DNA from: Kitasatospora sp. NBC_00374
GTDB taxonomy: Bacteria > Actinomycetota > Actinomycetes > Streptomycetales > Streptomycetaceae
Assembly: GCF_041434935.1 (NCBI RefSeq)
Contig: NZ_CP107964.1
Location: 6,555,001 to 6,619,000, forward strand
DNA length: 64,000 nucleotides
Reading direction: 5' to 3'
Shown: positions 9,221 to 17,997 of the stretch, in pieces
Position numbering within the stretch: the stretch's first letter is position 1
How the letters are laid out: every line of letters begins with the position of its first letter
Notes under the pieces: generated by a model
Database searches by the model: none
What the model was told of the DNA's origin: nothing
Seen by the model: only the letters and a program-made list of their open reading frames with translations
Program-made: the position numbers and the translations under genes

Positions 9221-9835
9221 ATGGGCCGCATCGAGTACAGCGCGGAGATCTCCGACCTGCTCGGCCGCGTGCGGCGTCGCCCGACGGCCGGCTGGCCGTG
9301 GCGGCCCGGCGAGCCCGTACCGGCCGGGCTCCCGGTGAAGCAGTCCTGGGGCTGGCTGTTCGCCCCGGACGGGCGGGTGCTCACCCTGGTCAACCCGAAG
9401 GACGGCATCGTCAGCCTGCCCGGCGGCTCGCTGGAGCCGGAGGACCGCGGCGACCCGGGTGCCGCGCTGGCCCGCGAGTCGGCCGAGGAGGCGCAGGCGG
9501 AGATCGGCCGCCCGCACTACCTCGGCTACCTCTACGACCGGGTCGGTTCGGCCAACGGCGGGCACGAGTGCGCCCGGGTCCGGATGGCGGCCGCCCTGCG
9601 CCGGGTCGGCCCGACCGCTCCGGACCCGGCCTCCGGGCGGCACTACCGGCGGCTGCTGGTCGCCCCGGGGCTGGCGGTCGAGCTGCTGGGGTGGGGCGCG
9701 CCGGGCCTGCGGCAGGCGCGGGCGGCGGTGGCGTGCGCCGTCGGCCGGCTGGGTGTGCCCGCCGTGGCCGACGAGACCATCGAGGAGCTCCCGGCGGCCG
9801 GCTGCCGCTTCCCCGAGGCCGGCCGTACCTTCTGA
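9221..9835 (+). CDS. Nudix hydrolase domain protein
   Basis: A 204-residue protein starting MGRIEYSAEIS with AAGGGAGA 5 bases upstream. The first 50 residues resemble an N-terminal extension and the core is a Nudix fold. The Nudix box is recognisable but stretched: GGSLEPED near residue 67 is followed by ARESAEEAQAEIG, so the REx2EE helix sits several residues later than in the standard spacing. Members hydrolyse nucleoside diphosphates linked to another moiety. Substrate cannot be inferred. Confidence 0.75.
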   Translation: MGRIEYSAEISDLLGRVRRRPTAGWPWRPGEPVPAGLPVKQSWGWLFAPDGRVLTLVNPKDGIVSLPGGSLEPEDRGDPGAALARESAEEAQAEIGRPHYLGYLYDRVGSANGGHECARVRMAAALRRVGPTAPDPASGRHYRRLLVAPGLAVELLGWGAPGLRQARAAVACAVGRLGVPAVADETIEELPAAGCRFPEAGRTF

Positions 9836-9904
9836 CGCTCCGACGCCGTCCGCTCTGGCACGATGTCGTGCGCACCCGTCCCCCGAGCCCGGGAGTCGAC
9901 ACCC

Positions 9905-10270
9905 GTGACCGGCCCCGCCGCGCAGCCCGGCCTCTTCCACCACGTCGAGCTCTGGGTCGACGACCTGGCCGTGGCCGAGGCCCAGTGGGGCCCGGTGCTC
10001 GTGGCGCTCGGCTGTGAACCGTTCCAGCACTGGGCGAACGGGCGCAGCTGGCGGCTCGGCTCGGCGTACCTGGTGTTCGAGCAGTCCCCGGCGCTGCTCC
10101 CCGGCGGCCACGAGCGGCTCCGGGCGGGGCTCAACCACCTGGCGGTGCACGGGTCGCGTGCGGCGGTGGCGGCGGCGCTGTCGGCCGGCTGGCGGCAGCG
10201 GGTGGACACCGGTGAGGCGGTGCACCTGATCGACGCGCAGGGCTTCGAGTTGGAGATCGTCGTGGCCTGA
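9905..10270 (+). CDS. VOC (glyoxalase/bleomycin-resistance fold) protein
   Basis: A 121-residue VOC-fold protein: FHHVELWVDDLAVAE opens the first beta-alpha-beta-beta-beta module and AVHLIDAQGFELEIVV closes the second, with His and Glu in the usual metal-ligand places. GTG 9905 is preferred because GGGAG lies 10 bases upstream; an ATG at 9863 in frame would add 14 residues. Could be a lyase, dioxygenase-like enzyme or binding protein. No neighbour helps decide. Confidence 0.75.
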   Translation: MTGPAAQPGLFHHVELWVDDLAVAEAQWGPVLVALGCEPFQHWANGRSWRLGSAYLVFEQSPALLPGGHERLRAGLNHLAVHGSRAAVAAALSAGWRQRVDTGEAVHLIDAQGFELEIVVA

Positions 10271-10489
10271 CGGAAATTCAGGACGGCTTTCCTGGGAGCC
10301 GGCTGACGGTTCGCTGAAGACCGGCCGGCCGGCGCTCTGACCTCGACCGAACGTCAACTTCCCGGCTGTCGACCGCCGCTGGGAAAAAATTCATCCTCCG
10401 GGCGACGGCAACTTTGGCATGACCACTATCCGGGTTGGCTACTGGCTGGTATCCAGAATGTGACCCACATCACTCTCCCGGAGGTGCTC

Positions 10490-11293
10490 ATGCGCCGTGT
10501 CCGTAGCCGTGCCCTGCCCGCAGCCCTGACGGCCGTCCTGCTCTCGCTCGCCACCCTGGCGGCCGCCACCGACGCCGGTGCGGCGGGCGCCAGGTACGCC
10601 GCACTCGGTGACTCCTACTCCGCCGGCGTCGGCGCCGGCAGCTACCTGGGCGACAGCGGCAGCTGCAAGCGCAGCACCAACGCGTACCCGTACCTGTGGA
10701 AGAACGCCCACGGGCCGTCCGCCTTCTCGTTCGTGGCGTGCTCCGGCGCGCGCACCGGCGACGTCCTCAACAGCCAGCTCTCCGTGCTGGACTCCTCCAC
10801 CACGCTGGTCAGCATCACCATCGGCGGCAACGACGCGGGCTTCGCCGACACCATGCAGACCTGCGTGCTGAACAGCGAGAGCGCCTGCCTGAGCGCCGTC
10901 GCCGCGGCGAAGAGCTACGCCACCACCACGCTGCCCGGCAAGCTCGACCAGGTCTACACCGCGATCCACAGCAAGGCGCCCAACGCGCACGTGGTGGTGC
11001 TCGGGTACCCGCACCTCTACAAGATCGGCGGCAGCTGCATCTTCGGCATCGGCGACACCAAGCGCGCGGCCATCAACGGCGCTGCCGACACGCTGGACGA
11101 CGTGATCGCCAAGCGGGCCGCCGACGCCGGCTTCACCTTCAAGGACGTCAGAGGCCTCTTCACCGGCCACGAGATCTGCGCGAGCGGGACGGTGTGGCTG
11201 AACAGCACCACCCTCCCGGTCGACGAGAGCTACCACCCCAAGGCGGCCGGCCAGTCGGGCGGCTACCTGCCCGCCTTCACCGCCGGGGTCTGA
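10490..11293 (+). CDS. Secreted SGNH/GDSL hydrolase
   Basis: A 267-residue exported esterase/lipase. The first ~30 residues are a signal peptide (basic MRRVRSR, hydrophobic core, AGAAG end). Block I is LGDSYSAG with the nucleophilic serine, block III IGGNDAG, and the catalytic Asp-His pair is VDESYHP near the end. Several cysteines (SCKRS, VACSG, TCVLNS, ACLSA, SCIFG, EICAS) fit the disulfides of Streptomyces extracellular lipases. GGAGG lies just before ATG 10490. A hairpin terminator follows directly. Physiological substrate unknown. Confidence 0.92.
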   Translation: MRRVRSRALPAALTAVLLSLATLAAATDAGAAGARYAALGDSYSAGVGAGSYLGDSGSCKRSTNAYPYLWKNAHGPSAFSFVACSGARTGDVLNSQLSVLDSSTTLVSITIGGNDAGFADTMQTCVLNSESACLSAVAAAKSYATTTLPGKLDQVYTAIHSKAPNAHVVVLGYPHLYKIGGSCIFGIGDTKRAAINGAADTLDDVIAKRAADAGFTFKDVRGLFTGHEICASGTVWLNSTTLPVDESYHPKAAGQSGGYLPAFTAGV

Positions 11294-11298
11294 GCAGT

Positions 11299-11334
11299 CG
11301 TGGGGGACCGGCCGCAGCCGGCCGCTCCCCCACG
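11299..11334. terminator. Hairpin terminator after the SGNH hydrolase
   Basis: Long, nearly perfect inverted repeat with arms CGTGGGGGA and TCCCCCACG, extended by an inner CGGCC/GGCCG stem. No U tract, as is usual in this group. It lies between the ends of the hydrolase gene and the convergent pseudogene. Confidence 0.8.
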
Positions 11335-11340
11335 ATCCGG

Positions 11341-11562
11341 TCAGCGCAGGTAGTCCACCGGCCCGGCGGGCCGCAGCCCCGACCCTGGCCGGCGAGCGGC
11401 AGGGTGGGGATCTCGAAGCCGGGGTTGGTGGCCAGGTTGGTGCCGGGTGCCGGGTGCCTGGTCGGCCGGGGCGGCCGGCGCGGCGAGGTCGAGGACGGCC
11501 AGGGCGGCGCCCGCCGCGCAGGCCGCGACTCGGCGCAGCGCTGTGGACTGTCGCCCCGTCAA
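11341..11562 (-). pseudogene. Remnant of a secreted protein, frameshifted by a 7-bp repeat and truncated
   Basis: From TTG 11562 the minus strand encodes a signal peptide (basic RQSTALRRV, then AACAAGAALAVLDLAAPAAPA). The frame then becomes meaningless, while the next frame reads GTNLATNPGFEIPTLP, typical of the mature start of Streptomyces carbohydrate-binding secreted proteins. The switch falls in a 7-bp tandem repeat (GGTGCCG, almost three copies, 11439-11458 on the plus strand). Removing one unit joins signal peptide and mature start perfectly in frame. Only ~40 codons follow and the original frame ends GPVDYLR-stop, so most of the gene is also lost. Confidence 0.6.
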
Positions 11563-11628
11563 GAGCCGCCATGCGGAGCGTCACCGGGCCCGCCGCCCGG
11601 CCCGTCGCCCGGTCCGCCGCTCGGCCCG

Positions 11629-13449
11629 TCAGCCGGTGTAGAGCTCCTCGATGTCCGAGGCGTACCGCTGCACGATCGCGTGCCGGCGCAGCTTCAGGGA
11701 CGGGGTGAGCAGACCGTCCTCCATGCTGAACTCGGTGGGCAGCATCCGGAAGGCGCGGATCGACTCGGCACGGGAGACCGTGGTGTTGGCGGCGGCCACC
11801 GCGCGCTGGATCTCGGCGTGCAGGTCCGCGTCGACCAGGGAGGCCCACGGGTCGAGCTGCTCGCGGCCCCGGGTCTTCTGCCAGTGCGCCAGGGCCTGCG
11901 GGTCCAGCGTGATCAGGGCCGCCACGTACGGCCGGTTGTCGCCGACCACCAGGCACTGGGCCACCAGCGGGTGGGCCCGGACCCGCTCCTCCAGGGCGAA
12001 CGGCGCCAGGTTCTTGCCGCTGCTGGTGACGATCAGCTCCTTCTTACGCCCGGTGATGGTCAGATAGCCGTCCTCGTCCAGCGAACCGAGGTCGCCGGTG
12101 CCCAGCCATCCGTCGTACAGGGCCTGTTCGGTACAGGAGGGGTGGTTGAGGTAGCCGGCGAAGACGGTGTCGCCGCGCACCCAGACCTCGCCGTCCTCGC
12201 CGATCGCGATGCTGGTGCCCGGGATCGGCGGCCCGACCGTGCCGAACCTGGGCTTGTCGGGCGGCGCGACGGCCACGGCGGCGGTGGTCTCGGTCAGTCC
12301 GTAGCCCTCGTAGACGGTGATCCCCACGCCGGAGAAGAAGAGCCCCAGCTCGCGGCTGAGCGAGGAGCCGCCGCACATCGCGTTGCGCACCCGCCCGCCC
12401 AGGACGGCCCGCAGCCGCTGGTACACCATGCGGTCGTAGGCGTGGTGGCGGATCCGCAGCGCCGCGCTGGGCCCGGGGCCCCGGCCGAGGCTGCGCTGCT
12501 CGCGGGCGGTGGCCCAGGCGACGGCCACCTCGGAGGCCTGCTCGAAGAGTTCGAGCCGCCCGCTGCTCTCCGCGCGCTCCCGGGCTCTCTGGTGGATCTT
12601 CTCGAAGATGTACGGCACGGCGTGCAGGAAGCTCGGCCGGAACGAGGCCAGCGCCGGCAGCAGGGAGTCGGCGGAGAGCCGGCCGTGGTGGCCGATCCGG
12701 ATCCCGCCGCGGAGCGCGGCGATCTGGACCACCCGGCCGTAGACGTGCGCGAGCGGAAGGAAGAGGAGGACGGCGGGGGGAGCGCCGCCGCCGTCCCGGA
12801 TCACCTCGCCCCAGCCGGCCAGCAGGGTATCGGCCTCGGCCGCGAAGTTGGCGTGGGTGAGCAGACAGCCCTTGGGCCGCCCGGTGGTGCCCGAGGTGTA
12901 GATGACGGTGGCCACACTGTCGGGCCCGACGGCGAGCCGTTGCCGGTGCACCAGGGCGTCCGGCACGCTGCGGCCGTCCTCCATCAGGGCCGCCACGCAG
13001 CCGCGGTCGAGCTGCCAGATGCCGGTGAGGTCGGGCAGCGCGTCGCAGATCGCGCCGATCGTCATCGCGTGGTCCTCGTCCTCCACCACGCACGCGACGG
13101 CCTGGGTCTCGGCCAGGATCCAGCGGACCTGCTCGGCGGCGGCGGTCGGGTAGACCGGCACCGGGATGGCGCCGATAGACCACAGCGCATAGTCGAAGAG
13201 CGTCCACTCGTACCGGGTGGTGGACATCACCGCGACCCGGTCGCCGTAGCGGACCCCCCGGGTCAGCAGTCCCTTGGCGAGGGCGAGCACCTCGTCGCGG
13301 AAGCGCAGGGCCGTCACCGGCTGCCAGTCGTCGCGCAGCCAACGGGACAGCTGGACCAGCGTGGGGGTGCGCTCCGCGGCGTCGTAGACGCTGTCGGCGA
13401 GGCCGCCGGTCGCGGCCTCGGCCAGGGCCGGGCTGCTGAACTCGCGCAC
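11629..13449 (-). CDS. Long-chain fatty acid-CoA ligase (AMP-forming)
   Basis: A 606-residue adenylate-forming enzyme that activates fatty acids as acyl-AMP and then acyl-CoA. The P-loop-like signature YTSGTTGRPKG is near residue 190, YEGYGLTETTA near 380, and TGDLGSLDEDGYLTITGRKK near 450 is the hinge/core motif. The length and the helical insertion match the FACL/FadD15 group rather than NRPS adenylation domains, and no carrier protein is nearby. Start is GTG 13449 after GGGGGCAGC. Transcribed away from the conservon across a 389-base gap. Confidence 0.9.
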   Translation of the reverse strand: MREFSSPALAEAATGGLADSVYDAAERTPTLVQLSRWLRDDWQPVTALRFRDEVLALAKGLLTRGVRYGDRVAVMSTTRYEWTLFDYALWSIGAIPVPVYPTAAAEQVRWILAETQAVACVVEDEDHAMTIGAICDALPDLTGIWQLDRGCVAALMEDGRSVPDALVHRQRLAVGPDSVATVIYTSGTTGRPKGCLLTHANFAAEADTLLAGWGEVIRDGGGAPPAVLLFLPLAHVYGRVVQIAALRGGIRIGHHGRLSADSLLPALASFRPSFLHAVPYIFEKIHQRARERAESSGRLELFEQASEVAVAWATAREQRSLGRGPGPSAALRIRHHAYDRMVYQRLRAVLGGRVRNAMCGGSSLSRELGLFFSGVGITVYEGYGLTETTAAVAVAPPDKPRFGTVGPPIPGTSIAIGEDGEVWVRGDTVFAGYLNHPSCTEQALYDGWLGTGDLGSLDEDGYLTITGRKKELIVTSSGKNLAPFALEERVRAHPLVAQCLVVGDNRPYVAALITLDPQALAHWQKTRGREQLDPWASLVDADLHAEIQRAVAAANTTVSRAESIRAFRMLPTEFSMEDGLLTPSLKLRRHAIVQRYASDIEELYTG

Positions 13450-13838
13450 GCTGCCCCCGATCCGATGGTCCGAGCGGTCGGCCGCCCCGGGGTGGGCCAG
13501 GGGTCGGCCGGGGGGCGGACTGCAGCGAAGTTACCGGATCGCCGGATCGCTGCCCAGAGGTGCCGCCGACCTGATCGGGATCGGCACGTGCCAACCTCCG
13601 AAGCCCGTCGGAGCGCAGCAGGTCGAACACGCCATCAAAGGAAAAATATGGATGATCCGGACAGCCGCGAAAGCAATGGATATTCACCCTTCGAACAGGT
13701 GGTCAGGGAGTAGTAAGCTCACGCAGATCCAACGGCCCGGCCTTGTCGCCGGACCGACCCCACCCGCCTCACGTGGCGGCCCGAGGCCGCCCGTCCGCAC
13801 CCCCTGTCCGCGCCTGGCCCACCCCTCCCGAGGACCCC
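13450..13838. other. Intergenic region between the acyl-CoA ligase gene and the conservon
   Basis: Must hold the divergent promoters of the ligase gene and cvnA. The middle (about 13630-13720) is AT-rich for this genome and contains a tiny frame with a strong ribosome site (13648-13713). Nothing else recognised. Confidence 0.4.
13648..13713 (+). CDS. Possible 21-residue leader peptide or small protein
   Basis: AAAGGA, one of the best ribosome sites in this region, lies 6 bases before an ATG opening the acidic 21-codon frame MDDPDSRESN...VVRE, ending in TAG 125 bases before cvnA. Rare codons GGA, TCA, TAT and CGA occur. It may be an upstream regulatory frame for the conservon. Nothing homologous is recognised. 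Confidence 0.35.
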   Translation: MDDPDSRESNGYSPFEQVVRE

Positions 13839-16529
13839 ATGCGTCTGCGCAGCAGCTCGATCCGCGCGAGGATCATCGCGCTGCTCATGGTGCCCATCGT
13901 GGCGCTGACCGGGTTGTGGGTGTACGCGACACTCGTCACCACCTGGGACGTCTGGGGGCAGCTCGACGTCAACGCCACCTACAAGGCGTTCGGCAGCCCC
14001 TCCGACCAGTACGTCCGCGACCTGCAGGCCGAGCGCTGGGCCGCCGTGATGCGGGTGGCCGACCGCGGCTCCAGGACCACCGCGGACTCCTACCAGGCGG
14101 CCCAGGCCGCCACCGACCGCGATCTCCAGCTGCTGCGCTCCATGGTCGACGGCGCCGACGCCGCCAAGCTCGACAGCGACCAGCAGCGCAAGTTCCGCGA
14201 CGTGCTGAGCGTGTCCGAGCAACTGGCCGGTATCCGCAGCCGCGCGAACCAGGGCCGGGACGGCTGGGAGACCGTCATCACGGACTACGGCGGCCTGGTC
14301 CAGCCGGTCTTCACCTTCCGGTCCTCCTTCGTCGCCACCCAGGCCGGCCCGCTCGCCCGCCAGGGCACCGTCCTGGTGGAGCTGACCCGCGCCCGCGAGT
14401 TCCTCTCCCAGGAAGCGGTCGCGATGGAGGCGCTCCAGCTCACCGCGGCCCCGGACGACCGCAAGGTACAGGCGGCCCTGGACTACCAGCACAGCCAGCA
14501 GGCGCTGTACCGGATCTACCTGCCCGAGCTGGACCCCCAGGACCAGGGCGACTTCCGCGTCCTGCAGGGCGGCATCGACTGGACCACCCTGGCCCGCGCG
14601 GAACGCGCCTTCGAGGAGGCCGACAGCCGGATCCACGAGGTCAAGAGCAACACCGACGACCCCTGGCACGAGAACGCCGACCGGGTGCTGGCCGACCTCG
14701 CCAGCCTGAACAGCCGGCTGGACGCCGCCAACAGCGACCGCGCCAGGTCCTACGCGATCAACTCGCTGCTGCGCGGCGGCATCGCCGGTGCCGTCGGCCT
14801 GGCCGCCGTGGTCGCCTCGATCCTCATCTCCTACCGGATCGGCCGTAAGCTCGCCCGCGAGCTGGTCTCGCTGCGCAACGCCGCACTCGACATGTCCGGC
14901 AACCGGCTGCCCTCGGTGATGCTCCGGCTGCGCCGCGGCGAGAGCGTGGACACCGCCTCCGAGGTGCTGCAGCTCAACTTCGGCAACGCCGAGATCGGCC
15001 AGGTCGGCCGGGCCTTCAACGAGGTCCAGCGGGTCGCCGTCGAGGCCGCGGTCGAGCAGGCCGAGCTGCGCCGCGGCGTCTCCGCGGTCTTCGTCAACCT
15101 CGCCCGCCGCAGCCAGGTGCTGCTGCACCGCCAGCTCACCCTGCTGGACACCATGGAGCGGCGCACCGAGGACCCGGCGGAGCTGGAGGACCTGTTCCGG
15201 CTGGACCACCTGACCACCCGCATGCGGCGGCACTCCGAGGGTCTGATCATCCTCTCCGGTGGCTCGCCCGGCCGGGCCTGGCGCAAGCCGGTGCGGATGG
15301 TGGACGTGGTGCGGGCCGCCGTCGGCGAGGTCGAGGACTACGCCCGGGTGATCGTCCGCCCGTTCCCGGGCACCGGCCTGCTGGGCAGCTCGGTCGCCGA
15401 CGTCACCCACCTGATCGCCGAGCTGGTCGAGAACGCCGCGGTGTTCTCCCCGCCGCACACCCAGGTGACGGTGCAGGGCGAGGTGGTCGCGCACGGCTTC
15501 TGCCTGGAGATCGACGACCGCGGACTCGGCCTCAGCGAACAGGCCCTCCAGGAGATCAACCAGCGGCTCGCGGTGGAGCAGGAGTTCGACCTCGCCGACA
15601 CCGACCGGCTCGGGCTGTTCGTGGTCAGCCGGCTGGCCCGGCGGCACGGCATCCGGGTGCACCTGCGCCCCTCGCCGTACGGCGGCACCTCGGCCGTGGT
15701 GCTGATCCCGCGCGAACTGCTGGCCGAGGCGACGGAGCTCTCGGTCGACCAGGTGCCGGCCCAGCCGGTGGCGGCGGCCCCGGTCGGCGACGGCGGACAC
15801 GGCCGGGCCGCGGCGGCCCCGCTCGGCGCCGACGAGCCGGTCCGCTCCGCGCCCCGCCGGGCCGGCGGACCCAAGCCCTCGCCCGTCCAGCCCGCCAGCA
15901 CCCCCGGCGGCCTGCCGCGGCGCCGGGCGGCCGGCGGCCCGGTCCTGGTCCCGGACGGATCCGGCGGCCGCCACCGCCGCGCGGACAGCCCGGTCGAGGA
16001 GCGCCCGGTACCCACCAGCCCCGCGCACGCCGCCCCGCCGGTGGCCGGCGGCCTGCTGCCGCGGCGGGTCCGACAGGCGAACCTGGCACCGCAGTTGAAG
16101 GACCAGGCAGCCACCGCGGAGCCGGCCGAGCCGGCCCGTGAGCGCTCGCCGGAGGAGGCCAGGGCCACCTTCGCCTCCTTCCAGCGGGGCTTCCAGCGCG
16201 GCCGCGGCGACCGGTTGCAGCCGGCCTCCCTGACGGTCGTCCGCGAGCAGCCCGAGCCGGCCGGCGCAGCTCCCGCCGACCGGTCGGCCCAGCCCCCCGA
16301 GCGGGTGCCCGGCCCGCCCAGGCTCCGGATCGCGCTCCCCTCGGCCCCCGTGCCGTACGCGCTCCCGGCGGCCCCCACCCGGGCGGCCCCCCAGCCGTCC
16401 GAACCCGCTCCACCCGCGGCCCCCACGCCGCCCACGGAATCGGCACAACCCGTAGCATCCGCACAGCCCGTAGCACCTGCTCCCGCAGCACCCGCACAAT
16501 CCGCACCGGCGGAAGGAACCGAATCATGA
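13839..16529 (+). CDS. cvnA: Conservon sensor, histidine-kinase-like ATPase (CvnA)
   Basis: First gene of a conservon, the four-gene signalling unit of actinomycetes that couples a membrane ATPase sensor to a small GTPase. The 896-residue protein has a transmembrane segment at about 10-30, a large extracytoplasmic nitrate/nitrite-sensor-like (NIT) domain, a second membrane segment around 310-330, a HAMP-like linker, the dimerisation segment RLDHLTTRMRRHSEG, and an HATPase domain (ELVENAAVFSPP as N box, DDRGLGLS as G1 box). The last ~250 residues are disordered and rich in Pro/Ala. ATG 13839 follows GAGGACCCC. It overlaps cvnB by ATGA. Confidence 0.93.
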   Translation: MRLRSSSIRARIIALLMVPIVALTGLWVYATLVTTWDVWGQLDVNATYKAFGSPSDQYVRDLQAERWAAVMRVADRGSRTTADSYQAAQAATDRDLQLLRSMVDGADAAKLDSDQQRKFRDVLSVSEQLAGIRSRANQGRDGWETVITDYGGLVQPVFTFRSSFVATQAGPLARQGTVLVELTRAREFLSQEAVAMEALQLTAAPDDRKVQAALDYQHSQQALYRIYLPELDPQDQGDFRVLQGGIDWTTLARAERAFEEADSRIHEVKSNTDDPWHENADRVLADLASLNSRLDAANSDRARSYAINSLLRGGIAGAVGLAAVVASILISYRIGRKLARELVSLRNAALDMSGNRLPSVMLRLRRGESVDTASEVLQLNFGNAEIGQVGRAFNEVQRVAVEAAVEQAELRRGVSAVFVNLARRSQVLLHRQLTLLDTMERRTEDPAELEDLFRLDHLTTRMRRHSEGLIILSGGSPGRAWRKPVRMVDVVRAAVGEVEDYARVIVRPFPGTGLLGSSVADVTHLIAELVENAAVFSPPHTQVTVQGEVVAHGFCLEIDDRGLGLSEQALQEINQRLAVEQEFDLADTDRLGLFVVSRLARRHGIRVHLRPSPYGGTSAVVLIPRELLAEATELSVDQVPAQPVAAAPVGDGGHGRAAAAPLGADEPVRSAPRRAGGPKPSPVQPASTPGGLPRRRAAGGPVLVPDGSGGRHRRADSPVEERPVPTSPAHAAPPVAGGLLPRRVRQANLAPQLKDQAATAEPAEPARERSPEEARATFASFQRGFQRGRGDRLQPASLTVVREQPEPAGAAPADRSAQPPERVPGPPRLRIALPSAPVPYALPAAPTRAAPQPSEPAPPAAPTPPTESAQPVASAQPVAPAPAAPAQSAPAEGTES

Positions 16530-16945
16530 CCGCAACAGCACAGCCGTCCGGGGACCTCGACTGGCTCCTGGACGAACTGGTCGGCCGGGTGGCGACCCTG
16601 AGGCATGCGGTGATCCTCTCCAGCGACGGGCTGGCCACCGGGGTGTCCAGCGGCCTCGGCCGCGAGGACGCCGAGCACCTGGCCGCCGTGGCGGCCGGCT
16701 TCCACAGCCTGGCCAAGGGCGCCGGCCGGCACTTCCAGGTCGGTGGCGTCCGGCAGACGATGGTCGAGCTGGACGAGGCCTTCCTGTTCATCACCGCCGC
16801 CGGCGACGGCAGCTGCCTGGCCGTACTGGCCGACGCCGAGTCCGACGTCGGCCAGATCGCCTACGAGATGGCCCTGCTGGTGAAGCGGGTCGGCGAGCAC
16901 CTCTCCGCCGAGCCGCGCACCGAGCCCGCTCCGCCCGGGAGATGA
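16526..16945 (+). CDS. cvnB: Roadblock/LC7 domain protein (CvnB)
   Basis: A 139-residue roadblock/LC7 protein; the family binds and regulates small Ras-like GTPases. The domain covers nearly the whole protein, from LDWLLDELVGRV to YEMALLVKRVGEHL, with LSSDGLATG as the recognisable central strand. The start overlaps the cvnA stop, so synthesis is probably coupled. Its expected partner is the GTPase encoded two genes downstream. Confidence 0.95.
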   Translation: MTATAQPSGDLDWLLDELVGRVATLRHAVILSSDGLATGVSSGLGREDAEHLAAVAAGFHSLAKGAGRHFQVGGVRQTMVELDEAFLFITAAGDGSCLAVLADAESDVGQIAYEMALLVKRVGEHLSAEPRTEPAPPGR

Positions 16946-16952
16946 GGGACCG

Positions 16953-17390
16953 ATGAGCACCGAGGACGCCGCCACCGAGCCCGCGCTCGACCTGTTCGCG
17001 CCCCGCACTCCCGTGGACGACCGCTGGTTCGACGACGACGCGGGCCCGGTGGTGCGGCTGTTCTCGATGACCGGGGGCCGGGCCAGGCCCGCCGACGACG
17101 GCCTGTTCGACCTGATCTCCCTGGTCACCGCGGTCAGCGGGGCCGAGCAGGCCGCCGTCGACCACCCGCTGGCACCGGAGCACCACGCCATCCTGGCGCT
17201 CTGCCGCGACGAGCCGCTGAGCGTCGCGGAACTCGGCTCCTACACCGACCTGCCGGTCAGTGTCGTACGGGTCCTGCTCGGCGACCTGAACGACGCCCGG
17301 CTCGTCGACGTCACCCGACCCGTCCAGCTCGCCCATCTCCCGGACGAGCGCCTGCTGCGAGACGTGATCAATGGCCTCCGCGCACTCTGA
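16953..17390 (+). CDS. cvnC: DUF742 protein (CvnC)
   Basis: A 145-residue DUF742 protein, the third conservon component. VVRLFSMTGGRARP is the diagnostic start of the domain. The second half (HHAILALCRDEPLSVAELG, then LPVSVVRVLLGDL) has a winged-helix look but is not known to bind DNA. GAGGGACCG precedes the ATG. The 3' end overlaps cvnD by 20 bases. Confidence 0.93.
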   Translation: MSTEDAATEPALDLFAPRTPVDDRWFDDDAGPVVRLFSMTGGRARPADDGLFDLISLVTAVSGAEQAAVDHPLAPEHHAILALCRDEPLSVAELGSYTDLPVSVVRVLLGDLNDARLVDVTRPVQLAHLPDERLLRDVINGLRAL

Positions 17391-17997
17391 GACAGCCCCC
17401 GCCCCGGCCACCGGGCCCACCCCGGCCCCCCAGGGGCCCTGGGGGAGCGCCGCGCTGAAGATCCTGGTGGCCGGCGGCTTCGGCGTCGGCAAGACCACCC
17501 TGGTCGGCGCGGTCAGCGAGATCCGGCCGCTGCGCACCGAGGAGCAGCTGAGCGAGCTCGGCCGCCCGGTCGACGACACCCACGGGGTGGAGGCCAAGCG
17601 CACCACCACCGTCGCCATGGACTTCGGCCGGATCGACCTGCGGCCCGGCCTCGCGCTCTACCTGTTCGGCACGCCCGGCCAGGACCGGTTCTGGTTCGTC
17701 TGGGACGAGCTGGCCCGCGGGGCGCTCGGCGCCCTGGTCCTGGCCGACACCCGCCGGCTGGCCGACTGCTTCCCCTCGGTCGACTTCTTCGAGCGGCGCC
17801 GGATCCCCTTCGTGGTCGCGGTGAACTGCTTCGAGGGCACCGAGTCCTACGCGCCCGACGACGTCCGGACGGCGCTCGACCTCGACCCCGAGGTGCCCGT
17901 GCTGCTCTGCGACGCCCGCAGCCGCGAGGACGGCAAGGAGCTGCTGATCCGGCTGGTCGAGCACGCCGCCGACCGGGTCCGGGCCGCCCGCGGGTGA
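17371..17997 (+). CDS. cvnD: Conservon GTP/ATP-binding protein (CvnD)
   Basis: A 208-residue Ras-like GTPase and probable output of the conservon. Walker A is GGFGVGKTT near residue 36, the switch region FGTPGQDRFWF near 107 corresponds to DxxGQ (here TPGQ), and VNCFEG stands where NKxD is expected. The first 25 residues are Pro/Ala-rich. Translation begins inside cvnC. No cytochrome P450 (cvnE) follows, as it does in some conservons. Confidence 0.94.
   Translation: MASAHSETAPAPATGPTPAPQGPWGSAALKILVAGGFGVGKTTLVGAVSEIRPLRTEEQLSELGRPVDDTHGVEAKRTTTVAMDFGRIDLRPGLALYLFGTPGQDRFWFVWDELARGALGALVLADTRRLADCFPSVDFFERRRIPFVVAVNCFEGTESYAPDDVRTALDLDPEVPVLLCDARSREDGKELLIRLVEHAADRVRAARG

Noticed and set aside
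11629..13449. The AMP-forming ligase as part of an NRPS or polyketide cluster
   Set aside because: Motifs and length match long-chain acyl-CoA synthetases, and no carrier protein, ketosynthase or condensation domain is nearby.
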